A stretch of DNA of 64,000 nucleotides from the NCBI GenBank assembly GCA_015057625.1, contig SVDZ01000002.1:385802-449801 (forward strand), written 5' to 3'. Within the stretch, counting starts at the first letter, position 1, and the number at the start of each line of letters is the position of its first letter. A program made the position numbers and the translations under genes. Shown one piece after another: positions 1-7,996 of this stretch. Under the pieces are notes generated by a model that was not told the DNA's origin, did not search any database, and was given only the letters and a program-made list of their open reading frames with translations. Source of the DNA: Lachnospiraceae bacterium (GTDB taxonomy: Bacteria > Bacillota > Clostridia > Lachnospirales > Lachnospiraceae).

Positions 1-427
1 TAATCTCAGCATCGGCATCAATTGAATTATCGCCGATTAATTCGCAACCCATATTTGTGCTTTCTTTTAATTTGCCCTGCAATTCATAATTGTTTACAAA
101 TGTATTTGCTTTATAACAAAGTTTTACAGGAACAATATCATCCATAAAATACTTTGCAACCGATCTACAAATAGATGGTGTTGCATCAGGTCTTAATACA
201 AGTGTGTTTCCTTCTCTGTCAAAAAATTTATATAAATCTTTTGACTGAACACTTCCTTTTTCTTTATTGAAAATATCAAAGAATTCAAAAGTCGGTGTCT
301 GGATATTCTGGTATCCATATAAAGTGAAAACATCATTTAATTTATTTTCAAGTGCAATTTTGCTGGCACATTCTTTTCCATATACATCTCTTACACCTTC
401 AGGTGTGTGCAATAATACTTTTGACAT
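1..427 (-). CDS. hisZ: ATP phosphoribosyltransferase regulatory subunit HisZ (5' part, cut by window edge)
   Basis: My own translation of the reverse strand gives about 142 residues. It opens with a LLHTPEGVRDVYG segment, continues with a TLYGYQNIQTPTFE stretch and contains the class II synthetase-like motif VLRPDATPSICR. This is the N-terminal part of the HisRS-like HisZ family, which has no tRNA charging role and activates the short form of HisG in the first step of histidine synthesis. HisRS itself is the alternative. The Lachnospiraceae-style opening and the RPDATPS form rather than RPEGT favour HisZ. The ATG follows an AAGGAAGG ribosome site by about 8 bases. The gene runs off the left edge, so its C-terminus and any his operon partners are not visible. 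Confidence 0.8.
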   Translation of the reverse strand, partial: MSKVLLHTPEGVRDVYGKECASKIALENKLNDVFTLYGYQNIQTPTFEFFDIFNKEKGSVQSKDLYKFFDREGNTLVLRPDATPSICRSVAKYFMDDIVPVKLCYKANTFVNNYELQGKLKESTNMGCELIGDNSIDADAEI

Positions 428-493
428 TTAAAAACCTTCCTTTGCTTTAACGTGGTAAAGTGGTAGCGTGATAATTTGCTATCGTGTTATTGA

Positions 494-522
494 ATTATAC
501 ATTATTATTATTTCACTGTCAA
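494..522 (-). promoter_or_regulatory. Sigma-A promoter of hisZ
   Basis: On the minus strand a perfect -35 box TTGACA (complement of 517-522) and a perfect -10 box TATAAT (complement of 494-499) are separated by exactly 17 bases. The hisZ start codon lies about 65 bases downstream. The leader between them holds only short repeats; I do not recognise a T-box or attenuator in it. Confidence 0.8.
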
Positions 523-556
523 CAGCCTATTAATGTAACTTTTTTTAATAAAAATA

Positions 557-1090
557 CTAATCTCTTTCGTTTAAATCTTTTTGCAGCTGTTCTAAATAAT
601 GTAAAGGAAATCCCACGCCCTTTCCGATTTTGTAGTTTTGATCGATTTCATCGAATCTGAAGCTTTTTCTTCCTCCTGCTTTCGCTCTGTCATAAAAAAT
701 CTTTACTGTTCTATAAGGAACGTAATATGTTTCATGTCTTGATGAATAATATATTATAAAGAAAGAAATACCTTCCTGTCTTTCAAATTGATCCATAAAT
801 TCAATCTGATGTTCGTGAATGTTGTCCAACGGAAATGTATCTGTAGCGCATTCTTTTGCATCAAAACAGACAGGTATTCCCTGTACTACTCCGATATAGT
901 CGACAGTACTTTTAGAATCGAAATATGCCAAAGTGATATGTCTGGTACTCTGATCGATTCGTACCGGTGTTATTGGAGTAGGTATTTTTTGGATAAGAGC
1001 TAAGTTTTTTGTTTTGTATTGTTCATTTGTAAGGTTTATCAGTTCTTCTAACGCTGAACCTCTAAGCCCTCTGCTGTTCCATGTTCCCAT
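557..1090 (-). CDS. recU: Holliday junction resolvase RecU
   Basis: RecU cuts four-way DNA junctions in recombinational repair and chromosome segregation in Bacillota, taking the place of RuvC beside RuvAB. The 177-residue product begins with the family signature NSRGLRGSALEELI. It carries the nuclease core STVDYIGV followed by PVCFDAKE, which supplies the metal-binding Asp, Glu and Lys. It then has the typical HQIEFMDQF segment. The length is at the short end for the family, and it lacks the long N-terminal tail of the Bacillus protein. It starts 2 bases after the stop of the upstream pseudouridine synthase gene, so the two are probably cotranscribed. An AAAGGA site precedes the ATG. The partners ruvA and ruvB lie at about 19-20.5 kb. 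Confidence 0.93.
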   Translation of the reverse strand: MGTWNSRGLRGSALEELINLTNEQYKTKNLALIQKIPTPITPVRIDQSTRHITLAYFDSKSTVDYIGVVQGIPVCFDAKECATDTFPLDNIHEHQIEFMDQFERQEGISFFIIYYSSRHETYYVPYRTVKIFYDRAKAGGRKSFRFDEIDQNYKIGKGVGFPLHYLEQLQKDLNERD

Positions 1091-1091
1091 A

Positions 1092-2075
1092 TTAATCCTT
1101 TATTTTCAAATGCTGTTCCTCAAGTATCTGCCTAAACTCTTTAGGCACAGGTGCAGTAAAAGATTGATTTGATAAATTTGCCAGTGTGCCTTCTACCTTG
1201 TGAAATTTTAATTCATATGAATGAAGCATTTGGTAATTAATGTGATATTTCTTTTTGAAATAGTCGTTTATGCTGTTTAATCCATATTTGTAATCTCCGA
1301 CAATCGGATGTCCAATACTTGCCAGGTGAGCTCTGATCTGATGTGGTTTACCGGTAATCAGTTCTACCTTTAGCAATGTAAATGAATCATTGGAGTCAAT
1401 CGGCATATATTTAGTTTTAATGTAGTTGGATTTGTCCTGACCTTTTGAATTTTTGGAAATCTTTACCTTATTAGTTTTATCATCTTTTGTAAGGTAGCCT
1501 TCAATTACAGAGTTCTCGCTAATTACACCTGAGACTATACATAAGTAGTATTTTTCTAAGTCTCTGTTTTTGAGAAGGTCTGACATGGTCTGAAGACCTG
1601 ATAAAGATATTCCTGAGATAATAAGGCCGGTTGTGTTTCTGTCGAGTCTGTTGCAAACGGAAGGTTTGAAAGAAATCATTTCTTCCTCTGTTAGCTTATT
1701 ATTTTTAAGAAGATAACCTATCATATATTCGTTGATTGAAATATCTGAGGCACTTGCTTTCTGACTCAGCATATCTGCCGGCTTATTAATGAGAAGTATA
1801 TTATCATCTTCGTATATTATATCTAAATCGGTATACGGATAATTTGAACTTTTTTGAGCAGAAAATTTGTTGTAGGTTTCATCAGATAAAAAAATCTTGA
1901 TGATGTCACCTACAACTAATTTTTCGTTTCCGGCAGCTTTTTTATTGTTAAGAGTGATATTTTTCTTTCTCAACATTTTATAAATAAAACTGTTTGGAGC
2001 GCTGCTTAGATATTTTTGAAGAAGCTTGTCTAATCTCTGACCCGCTTCGTTTTTAGATACGTTAATTGTTTTCAT
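1092..2075 (-). CDS. RluA-family 23S rRNA pseudouridine synthase
   Basis: This enzyme isomerises specific uridines in RNA. The 327-residue protein has an N-terminal S4 RNA-binding domain (roughly residues 1-65, with the RLDKLLQKYL pattern). The RluA catalytic domain follows, with the motif NRLDRNTTG near residue 140 that holds the catalytic Asp, and the conserved GKPHQIRAHLASIGHPIVGD stretch near residue 245. This layout matches the RluC/RluD group; the exact target uridine cannot be read from sequence. An AAGGAT site lies before the ATG. It lies between the SDR gene and recU in a minus-strand run. Confidence 0.9.
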   Translation of the reverse strand: MKTINVSKNEAGQRLDKLLQKYLSSAPNSFIYKMLRKKNITLNNKKAAGNEKLVVGDIIKIFLSDETYNKFSAQKSSNYPYTDLDIIYEDDNILLINKPADMLSQKASASDISINEYMIGYLLKNNKLTEEEMISFKPSVCNRLDRNTTGLIISGISLSGLQTMSDLLKNRDLEKYYLCIVSGVISENSVIEGYLTKDDKTNKVKISKNSKGQDKSNYIKTKYMPIDSNDSFTLLKVELITGKPHQIRAHLASIGHPIVGDYKYGLNSINDYFKKKYHINYQMLHSYELKFHKVEGTLANLSNQSFTAPVPKEFRQILEEQHLKIKD

Positions 2076-2098
2076 ATTTTATCCTTGTGATATTACAA

Positions 2099-2878
2099 TT
2101 ATTTTTGCATGTTTTGCATATAATAAATAAGATCGATAAAAGGTTTGTGCGGAAATACTTTTGTGGCATAATTGAAGGCTTTCATAACAGGACCATATAC
2201 TGAAATCTGCTTTTTGTATATGCTGTCTCTTACTGCTTTAACTACAACTTCTTTCGGCTTTGCCATAACGTATTTCTTTATTTCAAGTTTTTTTCCATAG
2301 GTCTCTGCCCTATCAAAAAATGCTGTATCGACAGGTCCCGGGCAAACGGCTGTTACGTAAACATCTCTGTCTTTCAATTCGGCATTGAGTGCTCTAGAGA
2401 AGCTAAGTACATAACATTTTGTGGCACAATATACTGCAAAATATGGCTGAGGAAGAAAGGCACCTGATGATGCTACGTTTATTATTCTTGAATTCTTTGC
2501 CATAAACGGTATGCAGTCGTATGTAAGTGATGTGAGAGCTCTGCAGTTTACATCAATCATACCTACATTGTCATTGTAAGAAATGTCTTCAAATTTACCC
2601 ATCATACCATAACCGGCACAATTGATAAGCATCTTAATTTCGACCTGTTCATGATATAACTGTTTCATAACCTTTTTGAGTTCTGTTCTCTCATTGAGGT
2701 CACATTCGAAGATTTTACAGTTTGTTCTCATAATTTTTTTAACTTCTTTAAGTTTTTCAACGTTTCTGCCTATAAGCCAGAATTCGTTTATAGTATTTAA
2801 TTTTTTATCAAGAAGAAAAGCAAATTCTTTTCCCATTCCTGATGAAGCTCCTGTGATAATTACAATTCGTTTTTTCAT
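2099..2878 (-). CDS. Short-chain dehydrogenase/reductase (SDR)
   Basis: A classical NAD(P)-dependent SDR of 259 residues with a Rossmann fold. The cofactor loop is TGASSGMGKEFA at residues 8-19, the NCAGYG motif is near residue 86, and the catalytic Ser and YxxxK are seen in VASSGAF and YCATK. A PGPVDTAFF segment follows the active site. It resembles the DltE/YqjQ-like group of uncharacterised reductases; the substrate is unknown. An AAAGGAG site sits 8 bases before the ATG. Its place among RNA-modification genes suggests only shared transcription, not shared function. Confidence 0.88.
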   Translation of the reverse strand: MKKRIVIITGASSGMGKEFAFLLDKKLNTINEFWLIGRNVEKLKEVKKIMRTNCKIFECDLNERTELKKVMKQLYHEQVEIKMLINCAGYGMMGKFEDISYNDNVGMIDVNCRALTSLTYDCIPFMAKNSRIINVASSGAFLPQPYFAVYCATKCYVLSFSRALNAELKDRDVYVTAVCPGPVDTAFFDRAETYGKKLEIKKYVMAKPKEVVVKAVRDSIYKKQISVYGPVMKAFNYATKVFPHKPFIDLIYYMQNMQK

Positions 2879-2899
2879 AACTTTTCTCCTTTCAAAAAA

Positions 2900-3604
2900 T
2901 CAGTTCTTTAAGTCGATTATTTCCTCTTTTGTAAGCTCTCTATAGCATCCGGACTTCAAATTGCTGTCAAGAATCAGATTCTTCATTGATAATCTCTTTA
3001 AGTACAAAACTTTCATGTTTTGTGAAAGAAACATCTTTTTAATCTGATGAAACTTTCCTTCCCTGATAGTTACCAACACCTCAGAAATATCGCTGCTGTT
3101 TATAATTTCTAGTTTTGCCGGCTTTGTGATGTAATCGCCGTCTATTGTCACACCTTTTTCAAATGCGTTTACAGTTTCTTCTGTAACTATGCCTTCGATT
3201 TTTGCGTAGTATTTTTTGTCTACATGCTTTTTGGGAGATAAAAGTTCATGAGCCAGATTGCCGTCATCAGTTATAAGTAATAATCCTTCGGTATCCTTAT
3301 CGAGTCTCCCCACCGGAAATAAATCTTTATTTGGAGAAGATATTAAATCTATAACAGTTTTGTCTATGTTATCTCTTGTTGCACTTACAACACCGGAAGG
3401 CTTGTTTAGCATATAGTATTCAAACTGCTTATAATTAATTACCTCCTGATTAACAGCGATTATATCAGTGTTTTCATCAATTTTAATATCTGTTTTCCTG
3501 ACGGTTTCACCGTTTAGGGTGATTAATCCCTTTTTTGCCATTTGCTTTGCTTCGCTTCTTGTTGCTTTGTGAGTCTCAACAAGAAATTTATCTAATCTCA
3601 TCAT
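2900..3604 (-). CDS. RsuA/RluB-family pseudouridine synthase
   Basis: A 234-residue rRNA pseudouridine synthase. The N-terminal S4 domain (MRLDKFLVETHKATRSEAK, roughly residues 1-60) is followed by the RsuA-type catalytic domain, with the active-site motif GRLDKDTEGLLLITDDG near residue 100. The motif EGKFHQIKKMF near residue 182 is the family's second conserved block. RsuA modifies position 516 of 16S rRNA in E. coli; whether this homologue does the same is inference. Two Met codons in a row leave the start ambiguous by one residue. It begins 12 bases after ridA. Confidence 0.9.
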   Translation of the reverse strand: MMRLDKFLVETHKATRSEAKQMAKKGLITLNGETVRKTDIKIDENTDIIAVNQEVINYKQFEYYMLNKPSGVVSATRDNIDKTVIDLISSPNKDLFPVGRLDKDTEGLLLITDDGNLAHELLSPKKHVDKKYYAKIEGIVTEETVNAFEKGVTIDGDYITKPAKLEIINSSDISEVLVTIREGKFHQIKKMFLSQNMKVLYLKRLSMKNLILDSNLKSGCYRELTKEEIIDLKN

Positions 3605-3615
3605 AATAAAATGAA

Positions 3616-3990
3616 CTATTCAACACTGGCAATTACTTCTACTTCACAAAGTACGCCCTTTGGTAAGTCTTTGACAGCAACACAGCTTCTTGCAGGTTTC
3701 TCAGTGAAATATTTTGCATAAACTTCATTGAATGCAGCAAAATCATTCATATCTGCAAGAAAACAAAGAGTCTTTACAGTCTTCTGATATGAAGAACCTG
3801 CTTCCTCTAATATAGCGCCAAGATTTTTCATGACCTGTTCAGTCTGTTCTGTTATATTCTGACCTACAACCTCTCCTGTAGCAGGATTAAGTGGAATCTG
3901 ACCTGATGTAAATAAGATGTTATTGATTACCATTCCCTGTGAATAAGGTCCGATTGCTGCAGGAGCATTTGTTGTTGATATTTTTTTCAT
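3616..3990 (-). CDS. ridA: RidA family enamine/imine deaminase
   Basis: A 124-residue RidA (YjgF/YER057c/UK114) protein, which hydrolyses reactive 2-aminoacrylate-type enamines released by PLP enzymes and protects them from damage. The sequence has the family's opening (APAAIGPYSQG), the Arg of the signature CVAVKDLPKGVLCEVEVIA, and full family length. The usual carboxylate-binding Arg is visible in EKPARSC near residue 105. A GAGGT site precedes the ATG. It leads the rsuA-SDR-rluA-recU run, separated from coaE by a 65-base gap. Confidence 0.93.
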   Translation of the reverse strand: MKKISTTNAPAAIGPYSQGMVINNILFTSGQIPLNPATGEVVGQNITEQTEQVMKNLGAILEEAGSSYQKTVKTLCFLADMNDFAAFNEVYAKYFTEKPARSCVAVKDLPKGVLCEVEVIASVE

Positions 3991-4055
3991 TTTTTTACCT
4001 CACTTTTTATAATGTAATTATATTTCGTATATATATTCTATCATTTTGCAGGTTG

Positions 4056-4646
4056 TTAATCAAACTGTCTTTTTGAAAGAAGTTCATCAATTTTATTATG
4101 TGTTGATTCCTGATCAAAAGAATTATCTATAATATAGTCCGTATGTTTTTTGTAATCCTCTTCACTCATCTGGTTGTTAATTATTTCCAGTGATTTTTCT
4201 CTGGAATAATTTCTGCTTTTATTAAGTCTTTCTATTCGGGTTTCTAAGTCGCAATATATATACCAAATTTCATCACATATGTTATCATAACCATCCTCGA
4301 TAAGAAGCGCTGCTTCAATTATGATATATCTGTTTTCGCGATTTTCTATAATTAACTCAGTAATTTTTTCTTTTACTAATGGATGAATTATTGAGTTTAA
4401 AAGTTTGAGTTTTGATTCATCGTTAAATACAATGGAAGCTAAATGCTTTCTGTCAATAAATCCGTTGTCCATTAATTTTACTTCAGGAAAAAATCTCAAA
4501 ATACTGTCATAACCCGGATTGCCCGGTAAAGATAAATCATAAGCGACTTTATCTGCTTCAATAATATAAGCTTTATATTTATCTTTAAAATAGTTAAGTA
4601 CTGTAGACTTACCGCAGCCTACTCCTCCTGTTATTCCTATTATCAT
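4056..4646 (-). CDS. coaE: Dephospho-CoA kinase CoaE
   Basis: CoaE phosphorylates the 3' hydroxyl of dephospho-CoA in the last step of coenzyme A synthesis. I place the start at the ATG giving MIIGITGG, because the P-loop GGVGCGKST then lies near residue 8 as in other CoaE proteins. A longer open frame upstream is inside polA and has no family homology. The product is about 196 residues, with the conserved EADKVAYDL and NSIIHPLVKEKI segments. It starts 7 bases past the polA stop with no strong ribosome site of its own, so it is likely translationally coupled to polA. polA-coaE is a common neighbour pair in Bacillota. Confidence 0.93.
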   Translation of the reverse strand: MIIGITGGVGCGKSTVLNYFKDKYKAYIIEADKVAYDLSLPGNPGYDSILRFFPEVKLMDNGFIDRKHLASIVFNDESKLKLLNSIIHPLVKEKITELIIENRENRYIIIEAALLIEDGYDNICDEIWYIYCDLETRIERLNKSRNYSREKSLEIINNQMSEEDYKKHTDYIIDNSFDQESTHNKIDELLSKRQFD

Positions 4647-4653
4647 ATAAAAT

Positions 4654-7287
4654 TTAGTGCGCCTCAAACCAGTTCGAACCGGTTTCCATTCCAATTTCAA
4701 GGTTTACTTTTAAATTGGCAGCGCTCTTCATCTCCTGTTCTAAAATTTCTTTTACTTTTTCAATTTCATTATTGTCGGCTTCAACTAATAATTCATCGTG
4801 AACCTGTAGCACAATTTTTGATTTCAAATTATTTGCTTTAAAACTTTTGTATACATTTAATGCAGCTATCTTCATAATATCTGCAGCAGAGCCTTGTATA
4901 GGAGAATTCATGGCTACTCTCTCACCAAAGGAACGCTGCATAAAATTACTGCTTGATAGTTCAGGTATAGGTCGTCTTCTACCAAACATAGTGACAGAAT
5001 AGCCTGTCTCTTTGGCGGTTTCGACACACTTATCAAGATACTCCTTTACTTTTGGATATGAAACAAAATATTCGTTGATATAAGATTGAGCCTCTTTTCT
5101 GCTAATGCTTAAATCTTGGCTGAGACCAAAGGAGCTGATTCCATATACAATACCAAAATTAACAGCCTTTGCGTTACTTCTCTGCTCTTTTGTTACCTCG
5201 TCAATTGGAACATTGAACACTTTTGAAGCAGTAGCCTGATGAATATCTTTTGCTTCTCTGTAGGCGCTGATTAAATTCTCATCTCCTGAAAGGTGAGCTA
5301 ATATTCTAAGTTCAATCTGAGAATAATCGGCATCTACAAGTGTACAGCCTTCTTTGGCAACAAAAACTTTTCTTATTTCTCTTCCCATGGCCATTCTAAT
5401 CGGAATGTTTTGAAGGTTTGGATCAGTACTGCTTATCCTTCCTGTAGCGGTAATGGTTTGATTGAATTTACCGTGAATACGGCCATCATCACTAATATAA
5501 TTTACAAGACCATCTGCATAAGTAGACTTTAATTTTGTTAACTGTCTGTATTCGAGAATTTTTGCTACTATTGGATATTCAACTTTTAACTTATCTAGTA
5601 CATCTGCCGATGTGGAATATCCGGTCTTTGTTTTTTTGCCATATGGAAGTGCGAGTTTTTCGAACAATATAACACCTAATTGCTTAGGAGAGTTTATATT
5701 GAACTCCTCACCTACTTCCTCATAAATTTCATTCATGATTACATCTATCTTTTCTGATAAGATTTTACTGTACTCTGCAAGTTTGTCCTTTTCTACTTTA
5801 ACTCCGGTAACTTCCATATCATATAAAGCATAGACCAGTGGAAGCTCTAAGTTGTTGTAAAGGTCGAGCATATTTGCTTCTTCTAATTTTGAGGTAAGAA
5901 TTTTGCGGGAGTGATATAACACATACGCATTATAGCAACACCATTTTGATACAGAGTCAATATCCTGCTCGTTCACTTTTTCTATTTTTGTTTTTGGAAA
6001 AATCTCTTCAAATGAAGGAACATTAATTCCTAAATGTTCTATTGCCAAATCATAATAAGAATATGAACTCTTTAACGGATTTAATAAATAAGCTGCAATC
6101 TGCGCATCAAATATATATTTATCTTCTGTTGAACAGAGATATTTTTGACTTTCTTTTATGTTAAATACTGTCAAATTAGCATTTGATACGAGGTCTGAAA
6201 TAATGCCGGCCAAAAACGATTCTGTCACAAAGCCATCACAGGCAATGTAGTGGACTTTTTCCGGTTCAAAACACAAACCGATACCATAAAGTGTATTAAT
6301 ATCTGAATTGATGAATAAACCGACATTTTCAGCTTTAATTGCGTTCTGTGCAATATCAGTGCAAACAGTTATGTCGTTTGTATATTCAAAATATTCCTCA
6401 AGGTCGCAATTTGAATGCTCGACATTTTCAAATTTTGAGAACATACTCTTGAATTCAAGTCTTTTAATAAAATCAAATGAAGTCTCGTTGAACATATTGT
6501 CAACAAGACAATTTCTAATATCAACATCAATTGGAACCTCTGTATTAATTGTGGCAAGAGTTTTGCTCATAACAGCTAAATCGTAATTATCTCTTAAGGA
6601 TTCACGCTGTTTTTTTGCAGTGATCTCATCAATGTGATTATGAGCTTCTTCAATGGAGCCAAATTTTGCAATTATATCGGTGGCACCTTTTTCTCCTATG
6701 CCAGGTACACCGGGTATGTTATCGGACGTATCGCCCATTAATGCTTTTACATCGATAAATTCAGTTGGTGTTACACGATATTTTTCAACAACTTCTTTAG
6801 TGTGATATTCTTCGTATGTAGTCTCTCCTTTTGATGTCTTTGGAATGGTAATCTTTATATGGTCGGTTGCAAGCTGAAGTAGATCTCTGTCTCCTGATAA
6901 AACTGTTACTTCTACACCCTCTTTTTCTGCTCTTTTTGAAAGGGTTCCTAAAATATCATCGGCCTCGAAACCTTCCATTTCAAGAATTTGAATATTCATT
7001 GTGGTAAGCAATTCTTTTATTACAGGTACCTGCTGTTTTAATTCAGGCTGCATAGGCTTTCTGGTACCTTTGTATTCAGCAAACATTTTATGTCTGAATG
7101 TTGGGGCACTTAAATCAAATGCCACAGCCAAATAATCCGGCTTTTCCTCGTTTAACATTTTGAACATAATATTAAGAAAACCGTATAACGCATTTGTGTG
7201 AAGTCCTTCTGAATTAGTAAAGTCTCTGACTCCGTAATATGCTCTGTTTAAAATGCTGTGTCCGTCTATTAATAATAATTTTTCCAT
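4654..7287 (-). CDS. polA: DNA polymerase I
   Basis: An 877-residue PolA for repair synthesis and Okazaki primer removal. The N-terminal 5'-3' nuclease domain (about 1-290) has LLIDGHSILNRAYYG and the metal-binding segments FEADDILGTL and GDTSDNIPGVPGIG. The polymerase domain has motif A (DADYSQIELR), motif B (NAKAVNFGIVYG) and motif C (QVHDELLVE). The middle 3'-5' exonuclease domain is degenerate. The usual DxE of ExoI is replaced in VGLFINSD, and the Asp of ExoII is missing after FNIKES, so proofreading is probably lost, as in B. subtilis Pol I. An AAGGAG site precedes the ATG. It is followed by coaE. Confidence 0.97.
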   Translation of the reverse strand: MEKLLLIDGHSILNRAYYGVRDFTNSEGLHTNALYGFLNIMFKMLNEEKPDYLAVAFDLSAPTFRHKMFAEYKGTRKPMQPELKQQVPVIKELLTTMNIQILEMEGFEADDILGTLSKRAEKEGVEVTVLSGDRDLLQLATDHIKITIPKTSKGETTYEEYHTKEVVEKYRVTPTEFIDVKALMGDTSDNIPGVPGIGEKGATDIIAKFGSIEEAHNHIDEITAKKQRESLRDNYDLAVMSKTLATINTEVPIDVDIRNCLVDNMFNETSFDFIKRLEFKSMFSKFENVEHSNCDLEEYFEYTNDITVCTDIAQNAIKAENVGLFINSDINTLYGIGLCFEPEKVHYIACDGFVTESFLAGIISDLVSNANLTVFNIKESQKYLCSTEDKYIFDAQIAAYLLNPLKSSYSYYDLAIEHLGINVPSFEEIFPKTKIEKVNEQDIDSVSKWCCYNAYVLYHSRKILTSKLEEANMLDLYNNLELPLVYALYDMEVTGVKVEKDKLAEYSKILSEKIDVIMNEIYEEVGEEFNINSPKQLGVILFEKLALPYGKKTKTGYSTSADVLDKLKVEYPIVAKILEYRQLTKLKSTYADGLVNYISDDGRIHGKFNQTITATGRISSTDPNLQNIPIRMAMGREIRKVFVAKEGCTLVDADYSQIELRILAHLSGDENLISAYREAKDIHQATASKVFNVPIDEVTKEQRSNAKAVNFGIVYGISSFGLSQDLSISRKEAQSYINEYFVSYPKVKEYLDKCVETAKETGYSVTMFGRRRPIPELSSSNFMQRSFGERVAMNSPIQGSAADIMKIAALNVYKSFKANNLKSKIVLQVHDELLVEADNNEIEKVKEILEQEMKSAANLKVNLEIGMETGSNWFEAH

Positions 7288-7302
7288 ATTTTCTCCTTCT
7301 AT

Positions 7303-7650
7303 TTATGAGAAAGTTTCGATTATAAAACAAAGAACTGAAATTACTACAATAAAAATAAATACAATAATTACGCTTATTCGAATTCTTTTGTTTTTGATTT
7401 TTTCAGATTTTAATCCATCATAATAATCGAACATTTCATTTAGTTCTAATACATAATCTGAAGTGTCATCTTTTCCGTCAGGTCCCGTAATATCACCCAG
7501 GGCTCTGTGCATAGAATAAACCACTTCAAGTTCTTCATAACATTTTTTGCATGTTCTTGCATGTTCAACGAATTCAAAAGAAATATTGCTGTCTTCAATT
7601 TTATCAAATATAAATTCTTTCATGCAAGAAGAAAACTCTCGACAATCCAT
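7303..7650 (-). CDS. Small membrane protein with zf-HC2-like anti-sigma zinc motif
   Basis: A 115-residue protein. The N-terminal half carries an H-x3-C-x2-C motif (HARTCKKC, near residue 29) with an earlier Cys at position 3, typical of the zf-HC2 zinc-binding anti-sigma domain. One transmembrane segment (ISVIIVFIFIVVISVLCFI) lies close to the C-terminus. Such proteins usually hold an ECF sigma factor at the membrane, but no sigma factor gene is adjacent here. It begins the run leading into polA with a 15-base gap. Function as an anti-sigma factor is inference from the zinc motif and topology only. Confidence 0.6.
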   Translation of the reverse strand: MDCREFSSCMKEFIFDKIEDSNISFEFVEHARTCKKCYEELEVVYSMHRALGDITGPDGKDDTSDYVLELNEMFDYYDGLKSEKIKNKRIRISVIIVFIFIVVISVLCFIIETFS

Positions 7651-7730
7651 AAGTTTTAACCTCTGCTTTGTTCTAAAAAATAAAATAGAAACTCCATTAT
7701 TTATGATACACTAAATCATATAAAAAGTCA

Positions 7731-7759
7731 TTGACTTATATTCTGTTTAATGATAAAAT
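7731..7759 (+). promoter_or_regulatory. Promoter of the tRNA-Leu unit
   Basis: TTGACT at 7731-7736 and TAAAAT at 7754-7759 are separated by 17 bases and lie 16 bases before the mature tRNA 5' end. With the terminator after the tRNA this makes a complete one-gene transcription unit. Confidence 0.65.
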
Positions 7760-7775
7760 CATTGATGTTTGGTAC

Positions 7776-7858
7776 GCAGGAGTGGCGGAATGGCAGACGC
7801 ATCAGACTCAAAATCTGACGTAGGTGACTACGTGTGGGTTCAAGTCCCATCTCCTGCA
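7776..7858 (+). tRNA. tRNA-Leu (anticodon CAA)
   Basis: The acceptor arms GCAGGAG (7776-7782) and CTCCTGC (7851-7857) pair perfectly and are followed by an A discriminator. The anticodon stem TCAGA/TCTGA encloses the loop CTCAAAA, giving anticodon CAA, which reads UUG. A long variable arm (CGTAG-GTGA-CTACG) marks a class II tRNA, and the T-loop GGTTCAAGTCCC is normal. The 3' CCA is not encoded. It is a lone tRNA on the plus strand between two minus-strand genes. Confidence 0.96.
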
Positions 7859-7862
7859 CTTG

Positions 7863-7894
7863 AGAGTACGAAGTTTATACTTCGTACTCTTTTT
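7863..7894 (+). terminator. Rho-independent terminator of tRNA-Leu
   Basis: A perfect 12-bp stem (AGAGTACGAAGT at 7863-7874 with ACTTCGTACTCT at 7879-7890), a 4-base loop and a run of T on the plus strand, 4 bases after the tRNA. Confidence 0.88.
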
Positions 7895-7946
7895 ATGTTA
7901 TCCACGACGAGCCAAACGAATACCGAGTAGTTATGTTCTTAATATA

Positions 7947-7986
7947 AGTAAAAAATAACAGGACACTCAATATATAAAGTGTCCTG
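7947..7986 (-). terminator. Terminator of the zinc-ribbon protein gene
   Basis: On the minus strand CAGGACACT (complement of 7978-7986) pairs with AGTGTCCTG (complement of 7959-7967), followed by TTATTTTTT. It lies 10 bases past the stop codon. Confidence 0.85.
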
Positions 7987-7996
7987 CCTTCTTAGA

